From positions 660,001 through 724,000 of the forward strand of contig NZ_CP047135.1 of NCBI RefSeq assembly GCF_009832905.1: 64,000 bases of DNA, in the 5' to 3' direction. This DNA comes from Stenotrophomonas sp. 364 (GTDB lineage Bacteria > Pseudomonadota > Gammaproteobacteria > Xanthomonadales > Xanthomonadaceae). The position numbers were made by a program, and so were the translations under genes. Each line of letters opens with the position of its first letter. Within the stretch, counting starts at the first letter, position 1. Under the pieces are notes generated by a model that did no database searches, was not told the origin of the DNA, and worked only from the letters and a program-made list of their open reading frames with translations. Positions 18,698 through 27,132 of the stretch are shown piece after piece.

Positions 18698-19649
18698 CAC
18701 CTTTTCCCCGTGGCAGCAGCGCGCCTATGACCAGACCGTGGCCGCGCTGGATGCCGGGCGCCTGGGCCACGGCCTGCTCATCTGCGGCCCGGCCGGGCTG
18801 GGCAAGCGCGCCGTGGCGCTGCGCATGGCCCAGCACATCCTGTGCCGCGGTGAACCGGCCGCTGCCCAGCGCAGCGCGCAGCTGATCGCCGCCGGCACCC
18901 ACCCGGACCTTCAGCTGATCTCGTTCGTTCCCAACAAGTCCGGCGACAAGCTGCGTACCGAGATCGTGATCGAGCAGGTCCGCGAGATCTCCCAGAAGCT
19001 GGCGCTGACCCCGCAGTACGGCATCGCCCAGGTGGTGATCGTCGACCCGGCTGATGCGATCAACCGCGCGGCCTGCAACGCGCTGCTCAAGACCCTGGAA
19101 GAGCCGCAGCCGGGCCGCTACCTGTGGCTGATCAGCAGCGACCCGGCGCGTCTGCCGGCGACGGTGCGCAGCCGCTGCCAGCGGCTGGAGTTCAAGCTGC
19201 CCCCGCGTGAGGAGGCACTGGCGTGGCTGAAGACCCAGGGCCACAGCCCGCGCAGCGCCGAAGAGGCACTGGACGCCGCGCGCGGCCACCCCGGGCAGGC
19301 CGACGACTGGCTGCGCGAGGATGGCCTGGCGCTGCGCAAGCAGGTCGCCACGGACCTGGAGGCGCTGGTGGCCGGTCGCGCCGGCGCGGTGGAGCTGGCC
19401 CAGCGCTGGACCGCGGACGACAACGCGGCGCTGCGCCTGCGCCACGCCGCCGACCTGGCGCTGGCCCAGGCCAGCACGGGTGGCTTGACCGATCCGGACC
19501 GATTGCACAAGCTGGCGGCGTGGTTCGACGCCGCCAACCGTACCCGCGATCTGCTGCGCACCACCGTGCGCGCCGACCTTGCGGTGGTGGAATTGTTGTT
19601 GGCCTGGAACAAGGTCAACGAGCGGCAAGCAAAGGGGAATAGAGCATGA
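18690..19649 (+). CDS. holB: DNA polymerase III delta' subunit
   Basis: Clamp-loader subunit. 319 residues from ATG 18690, which overlaps the tmk stop by eight bases. AAA+ fold with GPAGLGKRA at 33-41 and the conserved NALLKTLEEP and SRCQRLEF segments. The zinc-module cysteines common in other delta' proteins are reduced to a single cysteine (CRGEP), so the zinc module looks lost or degenerate. Confidence 0.93.
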   Translation: MSDTFSPWQQRAYDQTVAALDAGRLGHGLLICGPAGLGKRAVALRMAQHILCRGEPAAAQRSAQLIAAGTHPDLQLISFVPNKSGDKLRTEIVIEQVREISQKLALTPQYGIAQVVIVDPADAINRAACNALLKTLEEPQPGRYLWLISSDPARLPATVRSRCQRLEFKLPPREEALAWLKTQGHSPRSAEEALDAARGHPGQADDWLREDGLALRKQVATDLEALVAGRAGAVELAQRWTADDNAALRLRHAADLALAQASTGGLTDPDRLHKLAAWFDAANRTRDLLRTTVRADLAVVELLLAWNKVNERQAKGNRA

Positions 19650-19999
19650 GTGCCACCAACGCCCGCCAGGGCATCCTGTCGCTGGCGGTCAAGGACAAGG
19701 CCGCGCTGTACAGCGCGTACATGCCGTTCGTGAAGAACGGCGGCGTCTTCGTCCCCACCCCCAAGCGCTACTTCCTGGGCGACGAGGTGTTCCTGCTGCT
19801 GACCCTGCCGGACTCCAGCGAGCGCCTGCCGGTGGCCGGCAAGGTGATCTGGGTGACCCCCGCCGGCGCTCAGGGCAACCGCGCGGCCGGCATCGGCGTG
19901 CAGCTGGCAGAAGGGGCCGAGGGCGAGAACGTGCGCAACAAGATCGAGACGCTGCTGGCCGGCATCCTGACCTCGGACAAGCCCACGCACACGATGTGA
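19646..19999 (+). CDS. pilZ: PilZ domain protein
   Basis: 117 residues. The order holB-pilZ is conserved and matches the PilZ of type IV pilus biogenesis in Pseudomonas and Xanthomonas. The fold core FVPTPKRYFLGDEVFLLLTL and VIWVTPAGAQGNRAAGIGVQ is visible, but the RxxxR and D/NxSxxG c-di-GMP motifs are not, as expected for this non-binding class. Start overlaps the holB stop (ATGA). Confidence 0.92.
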   Translation: MSATNARQGILSLAVKDKAALYSAYMPFVKNGGVFVPTPKRYFLGDEVFLLLTLPDSSERLPVAGKVIWVTPAGAQGNRAAGIGVQLAEGAEGENVRNKIETLLAGILTSDKPTHTM

Positions 20000-20018
20000 A
20001 GAAATTTCGGCGAAACCG

Positions 20019-20046
20019 TTGACGCCGAAAATTGCCGCCCTATAAT
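20019..20046 (+). promoter_or_regulatory. Sigma-70 promoter of tRNA-Val
   Basis: -35 TTGACG (20019-20024), 16-base spacer, -10 TATAAT (20041-20046). The tRNA starts 19 bases after the -10. This is close to consensus. Confidence 0.88.
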
Positions 20047-20064
20047 GAGCGGCTCAGCAGCATC

Positions 20065-20139
20065 GGGCGGTTAGCTCAGCGGTAGAGCATTGCCTTCACA
20101 CGGCAAGGGTCGCAGGTTCGAACCCTGCACCGCCCACCA
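20065..20139 (+). tRNA. tRNA-Val (anticodon CAC)
   Basis: 75 nt including encoded CCA. Acceptor stem GGGCGGT / ACCGCCC with discriminator A, D-arm TAGCTCAGCGGTAGAG, anticodon stem TTGCC / GGCAA around loop TTCACAC (anticodon CAC), and T-arm GCAGG TTCGAAC CCTGC. It reads GUG codons. Confidence 0.95.
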
Positions 20140-20150
20140 CGATTCAGTCG

Positions 20151-20180
20151 AAAAAGCCTCCGGAAACGGGGGCTTTTTTG
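20151..20180 (+). terminator. Rho-independent terminator after tRNA-Val
   Basis: AAAAAGCC(T)CCG GAAA CGG(G)GGCTTTTTT with a strong T-tract. Confidence 0.85.
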
Positions 20181-20351
20181 TTGGCGTGGGTTCTCACGGC
20201 CCGATGCGGTGACACGGCCGCTCTCTGATGAGGGCTGTTAGGCTGGGTTACGCCCGCAACTCAGTTGCAAAGTTCGATCAGAAGCGAACGCCAGGTTTAG
20301 GTGGATGAGTCGATCACCAACGCCGCCTCATGGGTCACAGTTGTGTGTCTT

Positions 20352-20975
20352 TCATCTGCGAAAGCTTGCTTGGTAAGAGCTGACGAGCTCCTGGATGAGA
20401 TCCAAAAAAGTCTCCTCACAGTCATATCCCTGGCGGCTGTACATGACCGTCCATGGCTCGCCTTTGGGGCTCGCATTGATCGGGTCGAACAGGACGAACC
20501 AGTCATAGTCCGAAGGCTCAGCAGTTACCTGGATGGCGTCGCCCATGCGATAGGTCACATCCTCGATATCAAGTAGCGGGTCCTTGGCGTGCGCATTCGC
20601 CCACATCGCAACGATCTGCGCATTGTCGTCCCCGAACTTTCGGACCAGCTCCACGGGAAGCAGGACGCAACAGTAAGTTCCAGGAACTAGAAAGCCGTTC
20701 GACTCCAAGAGGAACTCCCGGTAGCTGTCAGGGAACCTAAATCCAAGTCGCTCTTCAGCGTCAGCGATCTGTTGGGGTGTTGCGCCCTTCTGACCCAGCC
20801 ATGTCAGTTCTTCACGACCAACCTTTGATGCAAGCACCGCTAGAGGGGCGTCTGGAAAACCGTTGATGAACGGCTCCAGGCCAAGGTACTCAATGCCATC
20901 ATCCCTGCCGCGTTCAATGCACGCCAGTCCCACTGCATTGAGCTCCACAAGAAGCTCTTTCCACAAGGCGCTCAT
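20352..20975 (-). CDS. SMI1/KNR4 (SUKH) family protein, second copy
   Basis: 207 residues. The SUKH core reads ATPQQIADAEERLGFRFPDS, then YREFLLESNGF, with an aspartate-rich WFVLFDPINASPKGE strand towards the end. SUKH proteins are known as immunity proteins of nuclease toxins in polymorphic toxin systems. The start lies two bases after the stop of the other SUKH gene, with AGGA just before it, so the pair is one transcription unit. The two proteins are clearly related along their whole length but diverged, as expected for paralogous immunity genes. Confidence 0.85.
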   Translation of the reverse strand: MSALWKELLVELNAVGLACIERGRDDGIEYLGLEPFINGFPDAPLAVLASKVGREELTWLGQKGATPQQIADAEERLGFRFPDSYREFLLESNGFLVPGTYCCVLLPVELVRKFGDDNAQIVAMWANAHAKDPLLDIEDVTYRMGDAIQVTAEPSDYDWFVLFDPINASPKGEPWTVMYSRQGYDCEETFLDLIQELVSSYQASFRR

Positions 20976-20977
20976 GT

Positions 20978-21616
20978 CTATTTTTCCTGGTACAGGCGAA
21001 GGCCGTAATTCACTGAGAAGAGCTGGAGCTCCATGAACTGCTCAAAACCATCGATGTATTCCGCGCCCTCATGAACGAGTTTCACCACCTCCACCTCTCC
21101 CTTTGGTGACTTTTCCTGTGGGTCAAGAAGGACGAATTCGGGGCGGTGATTGGGTGGGCCCGAAAGCTGGATCGTTCCCTCAAGGCGATTCTGGACGTAG
21201 TCGTCCACTTCAGCTGGCCATGTGTCCAATGTCTCTCGGTAGAACCGTGCTACGTCTGCATGGTCGTCGCCGAGGTGCGCGATCAGTTCTACAGGCAGGA
21301 TCGAGCTTGTTGATTGGCCTGGCATGAGAAAGCCGTTCGAAACGCGAAGAAATGCGGTGTAGGTAGAGGGCAGCGTGACGCCCAGCCGCTGTTCGGCGGA
21401 TGTGATCTGCACCTGCGTTGCAGGCGGCATACCAAGCCAGGTAGCGTGCCCGGCCATCGCAGAAATCGCAACCTGGGCCATTGCGCTGTTTGAGTGCCGG
21501 TCGACAAACTGCTGCATCCCCAACTCAGGGGGAGGGTTCGCCACGATGTACGGGATGCTGGTGAGACATGCTTGATTGAGATCGGTGAGGAGGCGGCGCC
21601 AGTCTTGTTCGTTCAT
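20978..21616 (-). CDS. SMI1/KNR4 (SUKH) family protein, first copy
   Basis: 212 residues. The SUKH core is ATQVQITSAEQRLGVTLPST, then YTAFLRVSNGFLMPGQ, with EFVLLDPQEKSPKGEV towards the C-terminus, parallel to the second copy. It follows the DNase gene on the same strand after 176 bases. Base composition is AT-richer than the flanking housekeeping genes, which suggests transfer. Putative immunity protein; no signal peptide, so cytoplasmic. Confidence 0.85.
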   Translation of the reverse strand: MNEQDWRRLLTDLNQACLTSIPYIVANPPPELGMQQFVDRHSNSAMAQVAISAMAGHATWLGMPPATQVQITSAEQRLGVTLPSTYTAFLRVSNGFLMPGQSTSSILPVELIAHLGDDHADVARFYRETLDTWPAEVDDYVQNRLEGTIQLSGPPNHRPEFVLLDPQEKSPKGEVEVVKLVHEGAEYIDGFEQFMELQLFSVNYGLRLYQEK

Positions 21617-21792
21617 GGACTTCTCGATCCTTGGCAGTTCAAGGGAGTTCTGTCGCGCTCGTACCTTGAGATGTTGAGGCGGACACGTGGCTTTCTTCCT
21701 GGCATGTACACTTTGCTGAGATCATGGCAGGCCAGAACATAAGCTCCGTCTGCCAGCTACAGTTGGCCTGGCATTTCCGATCTGCACTTCTA

Positions 21793-22866
21793 CTACTCCA
21801 CTACCCTCACCCAGAACTCCTCTCCGTCGAGCACCCTCGCTTCCGTGCACAGGAACCCTCCTAGTCGATTGCCAACCTTCTGGTTGTCCGCGCCAAGAAT
21901 GTACTTGACGGACATTGAGGTTTCCGGGACCAAAGAAGCGCCTTGGTTGGTAGATGCGAAGGGGTACTCGTCGCAGTTGAGACCTGCCTCGTAGCCCTCC
22001 GGAAATCGCTTCCTGCACAGTGTTCCCGATGCATTTCGATTGGCATTGTTGATCTTGTCATCTCTCGTGCGGGTCAATGCCGCACCGCGGCGCGCAGGAT
22101 CTACATGCCAGCGTCCTATCATGCCAGGAAGAATCTCCTGCGCGACTTTGATGTGCGTTGCCGACTCATCCGTTTCCGAGTCGGAAAGGCTGACGTCAAA
22201 CACTGCGGGATACTCCAGGAATCTGCACCCAGATGTTCGCTTCTTGGACAGCGTGTCGCAGCGTAATTGCGGCGCGACCATTTGTATTGGCGTCTGGTCG
22301 ACGTTGAATCGTGTCAAAACAAGCTGTGTGTTCTGACTGGTCTTGCCATCGTCCGTATCGAAGCGAAGCGCTGCGGAGAATTCGTAGATTCCTGGTCCAC
22401 TCAGCGTTTGTGGCTCGAACTGCTGCTTCTCAGTGCAACTGCCGCAGTATAGATCGGGGGCTACGATCAGCCCGGCCATTGCGTTGCCTTGTATGGCTTC
22501 AAACTCGACGCGGACGCGGTGCGTCCATGCGGTACGACTTTGCGGGACAGACACATAGTCATACATCGTCACGTTTGCCACTTCTTCCTCACCCGTTTCC
22601 GGGTTGTGTGAGGAGTACTTCGCGACCCGTTTTACGCAGTAGTGCTTCCGCGAACCAGTCGCTTCTTCCTCATCCTTGTCCGTCGCATCCTTGCAGGCTT
22701 CTTCGAACGACATCTCCGGATTCTGCAGGCTGTGCTCGTACTGCCGCAGTTCGTCCAGCGTCATGCTGGCGACCATCTCCGCATCGGTGGGGCAACCTTC
22801 TTCATCCTGCGCAAAGGCGGGCAACGCGAACAACGCAAAGGCCAAGGCCAACGGGGTGAGCTTCAT
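21793..22866 (-). CDS. Secreted protein with C-terminal NucA/NucB-type DNase domain
   Basis: 357 residues. A Sec signal peptide (MKLTPLALAFALFALPAFA, cut before QDEEG) directs it out of the cytoplasm, and the mature part has many cysteines, which fits an oxidising compartment. The middle (100-270) is a domain I do not recognise. The last ~80 residues carry the NucA/NucB nuclease pattern: NCDEYPFASTNQGA (297-310), a central ILGADNQKVGNRLGG (323-337), then RVLDGEEFWVRV near the end. NucA/NucB enzymes are non-specific secreted DNases. The two downstream SUKH genes support a toxin/immunity reading; delivery route unknown. The domain call rests on motif memory. Confidence 0.75.
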   Translation of the reverse strand: MKLTPLALAFALFALPAFAQDEEGCPTDAEMVASMTLDELRQYEHSLQNPEMSFEEACKDATDKDEEEATGSRKHYCVKRVAKYSSHNPETGEEEVANVTMYDYVSVPQSRTAWTHRVRVEFEAIQGNAMAGLIVAPDLYCGSCTEKQQFEPQTLSGPGIYEFSAALRFDTDDGKTSQNTQLVLTRFNVDQTPIQMVAPQLRCDTLSKKRTSGCRFLEYPAVFDVSLSDSETDESATHIKVAQEILPGMIGRWHVDPARRGAALTRTRDDKINNANRNASGTLCRKRFPEGYEAGLNCDEYPFASTNQGASLVPETSMSVKYILGADNQKVGNRLGGFLCTEARVLDGEEFWVRVVE

Positions 22867-23248
22867 GTACTGCTCCTGGAGGTTGGATGCGTGGATGCAT
22901 CCGGTATCCCGGTGTTACGCCTGCTCAAGGCCATTCGATGTAGGGAAACTGCACTGCGGGCGCGAAGCGTGACGCTCCGTCGGCGGCGCCTGTGCCGCAC
23001 TGCACGCTTGGCAGCTCGAAAGTGTGTGGGCTGCACGGCGGCATGACGATCCGTCAGTGTCAGCGCGTGTCGCGATCAGCCGCTTCATGCGCGTTCCAAT
23101 CAGAATCGGCGGTAGTGACCTGCATGCCAAGGCCGAGCTGCCACGTCCCGCGCTCTCGTTGAAACAGGCCGCCATCTATCCGATAGTGTCCCGGCCACGC
23201 ACCTGGCCCGGCGCGTTGGACATTCTCCAAACGGACGAGGTGGAATGC
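22867..23248. other. 382-bp divergent intergenic region
   Basis: Between the DNase gene (minus) and the serine hydrolase gene (plus). Short open frames here show no protein character. I see no REP element or clear promoter. Confidence 0.5.
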
Positions 23249-24643
23249 ATGCGGCGGTTCATGATTGTCGGAATTGCAGCCCTGCTGCTGGTCTCACTGG
23301 CGGCCCATGCCAACCCGCCTGAGCCGCAACAGGACACGGCCCAGCAGGCCCTCGCGGCGTGGCTGGCCGCCTTCAACGACGCCGATGGCGATGCGCTGCA
23401 CGCGGTACGTGAGAAGTACGGCATGCGTCCCAATCGTGTGGCCGATCTCGAATTCCGCAAGGACACCGGTGCCCTGCAGGTACTCGAGGCCAGGCCCGGC
23501 ACCGCTGGCACTGCGAAGGTACTGGTGCTGCCGTCGGTGAATGACCGCGCGATGCTGGTCACCGCGTCCGTCGACCCGACATCCGGCGCGACCGCGCTCC
23601 AGTTCGAGGGCGCGGAAACGCCGCCCCGGTTCGCACCCAAGCGCCTGCCTGAAGCTACCCTGCTGGCCGAGGCGAAGGCCCGCCTTGACGCACTGCAGGC
23701 ATCGGACGAGGTTGCCGGTGCCTTCCTCGTTGCCAGAAACGGCGAGGTGCGGATGCAGTGGCAGGGTGGGCGGGAAGACCGCGAGCGTGTGCTGGCCGTG
23801 TCCGCTGACACCCGGTTCCGCCTGGCCTCGTTGAACAAGATGTTCACTGCCGTGGCCATCCTGCAACTGGAGCAGGCGGGCAAGCTGACCCTCGATGATT
23901 CCCTTGGCAAGCACCTGCCCACCTATCCGAACCGTGCGGTGGCCGACGCAGTCACGCTGCGCCAGCTGCTGAACCACACCAGTGGGCTCGGCGACATCTT
24001 CGGCGAGAAGGCCAGCAGCAATGCCGCTGCGCTGCGCACCCTGCACGACTATTGGGCGGTGTTCGCCGACGAGCCGCTGGCCTTCCCGCCGGGCAGCAAG
24101 GACCAGTACTCGAACTACGCCTACATTCTGCTGGGCTCGGTGATCGAGGCGGTGTCGGGCCAGTCTTACTACGACTATGTGGATACCCACATCTACCGGG
24201 TTGCGGGCATGGCCGGGACCGGATCGCTGCCGGAGTCGACACCGGTCCCGGCAAGGGCGAACGCGTATACCCGCGTGGATGGAAAATGGACGCTGGAAAC
24301 GGCGTCGCTGCCCTGGCGCGGCACTTCCGCGGGCGGTGGCTACAGCACCGTGGGCGACCTGCTGAAGTTCGGCGAGGCACTGCGTACGGGAAAGCTTCTG
24401 CCCCCCGCCGTCCTGGCGACAGCCACCGCGCCGCAGAACACCATGGCCTGGTATGGCTATGGCTTCATGGTGCGTGGCCAGGGAAGGGAGCGTCTGTATG
24501 GGCACGAGGGCGGGGCACCCGGCGCAAACGCGGTGTTCTACGTGCTTCCCGAGCAGGGCTATGTGCTGGTGGGGTTGAGCAACGTGGACCCGGAGGCGAT
24601 GGGCAACGTGGTCAATTTCGTGGCCAACCGGCTTCCACTGTGA
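23249..24643 (+). CDS. Serine hydrolase of the class C beta-lactamase/penicillin-binding fold
   Basis: 464 residues from ATG 23249 (GAGG eight bases upstream), with a signal peptide cut near AHA. An N-terminal ~100-residue domain (AWLAAFNDADGDALHAVREK) precedes the hydrolase domain and is often found on such proteins. The catalytic set is S194-L-N-K197, Y287-S-N289 and HEGG near residue 417. It probably acts in the periplasm as a peptidase or esterase rather than as an antibiotic-degrading enzyme; substrate unknown. A downstream membrane protein overlaps its stop. Confidence 0.85.
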   Translation: MRRFMIVGIAALLLVSLAAHANPPEPQQDTAQQALAAWLAAFNDADGDALHAVREKYGMRPNRVADLEFRKDTGALQVLEARPGTAGTAKVLVLPSVNDRAMLVTASVDPTSGATALQFEGAETPPRFAPKRLPEATLLAEAKARLDALQASDEVAGAFLVARNGEVRMQWQGGREDRERVLAVSADTRFRLASLNKMFTAVAILQLEQAGKLTLDDSLGKHLPTYPNRAVADAVTLRQLLNHTSGLGDIFGEKASSNAAALRTLHDYWAVFADEPLAFPPGSKDQYSNYAYILLGSVIEAVSGQSYYDYVDTHIYRVAGMAGTGSLPESTPVPARANAYTRVDGKWTLETASLPWRGTSAGGGYSTVGDLLKFGEALRTGKLLPPAVLATATAPQNTMAWYGYGFMVRGQGRERLYGHEGGAPGANAVFYVLPEQGYVLVGLSNVDPEAMGNVVNFVANRLPL

Positions 24644-25089
24644 ACGTGCGTGGGCCGGCCAGGGGTGCTGGCAGGATCAGCGCACACGCCGCTGGGCCCT
24701 GCCTGGGCAGCTACTTCGCGCGGTTGTACGCCGGGGCATTGGCCTTCCTGCCGCTGCCGGCGCTGGCGTCGGATTTCACCGGCCTGCTCACCGGCATGAC
24801 GCTGCTGCTGCTCGCAGCCACCCTGGTGGTGTTGCTGCCCTTGCTGCTGGTCCGCCGGCATGCCTGGGTGCGGTGGCTGGGTACGTTCGTGGGCGTGAGC
24901 GTATTACTCATTGGCCTTGGCACCGCGGGCGTGGATACCTGGCGGCTGGTGGCCCGGACCAAGGTCAACGAAGTGCTGTCGGTGGGCACCGGCCTGCTGC
25001 TGCTCTACCTGCTGCTATGGCTGGCCATTGCCTACACGACGTACCGTCTTCAGCGCAGGCCGCCCGGACCAGACACGCGCCAGCGCTGA
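24640..25089 (+). CDS. Small membrane protein of unknown function
   Basis: About 149 residues if read from the GTG that overlaps the hydrolase stop (GTGA). Three to four hydrophobic stretches: LTGMTLLLLAATLVVLLPLL, then GTFVGVSVLLIGLGTAGV and GLLLLYLLLWLAIAYTTY. The first ~30 residues are weakly protein-like, so a later start is possible. Coupling to the hydrolase suggests a joint role. I do not recognise the family. Confidence 0.55.
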   Translation: MNVRGPARGAGRISAHAAGPCLGSYFARLYAGALAFLPLPALASDFTGLLTGMTLLLLAATLVVLLPLLLVRRHAWVRWLGTFVGVSVLLIGLGTAGVDTWRLVARTKVNEVLSVGTGLLLLYLLLWLAIAYTTYRLQRRPPGPDTRQR

Positions 25090-25108
25090 CGATACGCGCA
25101 GCGTATCG
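25090..25108. other. Short hairpin after the membrane protein gene
   Basis: CGATACGC GCA GCGTATCG, an 8-bp perfect stem starting at the end of the gene; no T-run. Confidence 0.4.
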
Positions 25109-25164
25109 CTACGGCACGCAACAGGTATTGGCGGCGCACCCCGTCGCTGCCCGATGCTGTGCGG

Positions 25165-26043
25165 ATGACGACATCGAATCCCGTTTCCTTCGACGGCCAG
25201 GTGGGCCTGGTGACCGGCGCGGCCAGTGGACTGGGTCTGGCCTATAGCCGCCTGCTGGCCCAGCGCGGCGCACAGGTGGTGATGCACGACGTGGGTGCCG
25301 GGCTGGACGGCACGGGCAACGACCCGCAGCGGATTGCCCGCACGGTCGCGCTGCTGCGCGAGGGCGGGCTGGGCGTGCATGCGGCACACGGCAGCATCGA
25401 CACCCGCGCCGACTGCCAGGCCCTGGTCGCCGGCATCCTGCAGCGTCACGGGCGGCTGGATTTCATCATCCACAACGCCGGGTGGGTGGAGTACCAGCCG
25501 ATCGAGGCGCTGGATGACGACCACTTCGACCGCATGATGACGCTCGCTGCCAAGACGCCGCTGTGGCTGGCCGAGGCCGCGTGGTCGTCGATGCAGGCCA
25601 ATCGCCATGGCCGCATCGTACTCACCACGTCCGACCGTGCGTTGTACCCGCAGTATGTGCAGAAGGGGCTGGCTGCCTATGCGGCGGCCAAGCTGGCGGC
25701 GGTGGGCATCGTCAACGTGCTGGCCGCCGAAGGCGCAGCGCACGGCATCGTGGTCAACGCGGTGTCGCCGGTGGCCAAGACCCGCATGTGGGGCGTGGAA
25801 GGCGAGCCGGACGAGCTGCATCCGGATGCGGTGGCCCCGGGCGTGGCGTTCCTGGTGTCCCGTATGTGCGTGGACGGCGGCTGGATCCTGCGGGCCAGCA
25901 ATGGCCAGTTCCACGCCACGCGCAGCACCGAGGCCGACGGCGTAGCGTATCCGCGCGATCTGCGTGCGGTGCGTGCCGGCAGCATCGAGGACATCGCCGG
26001 GCAGTGGCCGGCCATTGCACCGACGGTGGCGGAACCGCGCTGA
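25165..26043 (+). CDS. SDR family NAD(P)-dependent oxidoreductase
   Basis: 292 residues from ATG 25165. Classical short-chain dehydrogenase: cofactor loop GAASGLG (18-24), HNAG (103-106), and Ser156, Tyr172 and Lys176 as catalytic residues. The C-terminal ~60 residues (ILRASNGQFHATRSTEADGV) resemble the multifunctional beta-oxidation-type SDRs. Substrate not evident. Confidence 0.82.
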   Translation: MTTSNPVSFDGQVGLVTGAASGLGLAYSRLLAQRGAQVVMHDVGAGLDGTGNDPQRIARTVALLREGGLGVHAAHGSIDTRADCQALVAGILQRHGRLDFIIHNAGWVEYQPIEALDDDHFDRMMTLAAKTPLWLAEAAWSSMQANRHGRIVLTTSDRALYPQYVQKGLAAYAAAKLAAVGIVNVLAAEGAAHGIVVNAVSPVAKTRMWGVEGEPDELHPDAVAPGVAFLVSRMCVDGGWILRASNGQFHATRSTEADGVAYPRDLRAVRAGSIEDIAGQWPAIAPTVAEPR

Positions 26044-26109
26044 CGGCCGTCCGCAGCAGCGCGATTCCGCCAGCACTGTGCGGCTTTCCGGGCACGGCCG
26101 TGACGATTG

Positions 26110-26919
26110 TTACTGTTGCGCGGGGTTCCGCGCACGCAGGTCCTGGGTGAGGCGGAACACATCGCTGACGACGTACAGGCCGTCGTGTCGCTGCAGGTGC
26201 TGATTGTCCGGCCCGTCCACCGCACTGGCGAGCAGCACGAACTGGTGCGCGGGATCGGGCTGGTAGACCAGCCCGAACAGGGCGTGCCGATCCAGATAGC
26301 TGTCCTCGTCCGACGTTGGCGTGCCACGCGCACGCAGTGCGCGCAGTGTTTCCATCGTGGGCGGCTGACGCTCGAGGTAGTCGTAGAACTCGACGATCGG
26401 TGCGCCGTGGGCGACGTCCAGTACGTACATGGCGTGGAAGTGGTCGTCCACCTGCACCGAGGCCACGTCGCCGGCGCGCCACAGCGTGAGTGATTTCTTG
26501 TGAGGCGGACGGCGCGCGGGCATCAGCGGCGCGCTCTGCAGCAGCGCACGGATCTGGCCGCTCTTGCGGTGGAAGTGATCGCTCAGGGCCACCGCGTCGT
26601 TGAGCGCAGTGATCGCGGCGAGGGCGCGAGTGGTCAACGCAGGTGCGTGGAAGCCCTGCTGGTGCAGTGCGGTGGCCAGCGCCAGTGCGGTGGTGTGGCG
26701 GTACAGCGGGGTGGTGATGCTGTCGTCGCTGTCCAGGATGCACTGCCAGCGCAGCATCAGGGTGGCAATGACCTCCGCGCCGATCTCGGCCGGTTCACGC
26801 GCAGCCTTGTCGGGGGAAAGACGCGCCCACAACGCGCAGCGCTTCACGTCAGATTCGATCGCCTCTACCAGTTCGCCGCCGGCCAGGTGGTTGAGCACGT
26901 TGCGGTGGGTAATGGTCAC
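26110..26919 (-). CDS. Hypothetical protein, 269 residues
   Basis: I do not recognise the family. The sequence is soluble, with a helical N-terminal half (residues 1-150) and a mixed C-terminal half including VDDHFHAMYVLDVAHG and LFGLVYQPDPAHQFVLLASA. No signal peptide or membrane helix is seen. Codon use is like that of its neighbours, and it stands alone between the SDR gene and the PepSY pair. Confidence 0.6.
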   Translation of the reverse strand: MTITHRNVLNHLAGGELVEAIESDVKRCALWARLSPDKAAREPAEIGAEVIATLMLRWQCILDSDDSITTPLYRHTTALALATALHQQGFHAPALTTRALAAITALNDAVALSDHFHRKSGQIRALLQSAPLMPARRPPHKKSLTLWRAGDVASVQVDDHFHAMYVLDVAHGAPIVEFYDYLERQPPTMETLRALRARGTPTSDEDSYLDRHALFGLVYQPDPAHQFVLLASAVDGPDNQHLQRHDGLYVVSDVFRLTQDLRARNPAQQ

Positions 26920-26949
26920 GGTGGTCGCTCGGTGTGCAGGCCGGACAGT

Positions 26950-27132
26950 TTAGCGGGTGCGTTTGACCCAGGCGCGCACAGCCAGCGCCACCAGACCGAC
27001 GAAGATCAGCCACGACACCACATCGAAGATGCCATCGCCGAGCAACGCGCTGACCAGCCCCAGCAGGCTGGCTGCGGCGATCCAGGCCGGGGCGACGAAC
27101 GGGCTGCGCGGTGCGGCGGAAGATCGGCTCAT
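26950..27132 (-). CDS. Small membrane protein next to the PepSY gene
   Basis: 60 residues from ATG 27132, whose start overlaps the PepSY stop (ATGA). Two hydrophobic helices, APAWIAAASLLGLVSALLG and VVSWLIFVGLVALAVRAW, and a basic tail. Coupled translation suggests it accompanies the PepSY protein. Family unknown. Confidence 0.6.
   Translation of the reverse strand: MSRSSAAPRSPFVAPAWIAAASLLGLVSALLGDGIFDVVSWLIFVGLVALAVRAWVKRTR

Noticed and set aside
20065..20352. Phage or integrative element attachment site at tRNA-Val
   Set aside because: No integrase gene and no duplicated tRNA end seen up to 23.3 kb; the link to the accessory patch is only by position.
23249..24643. AmpC-type antibiotic resistance beta-lactamase
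   Set aside because: The motifs fit the broad serine hydrolase family, the N-terminal domain and weak AmpC motifs (YSN and HEG only) do not point to a true beta-lactamase.
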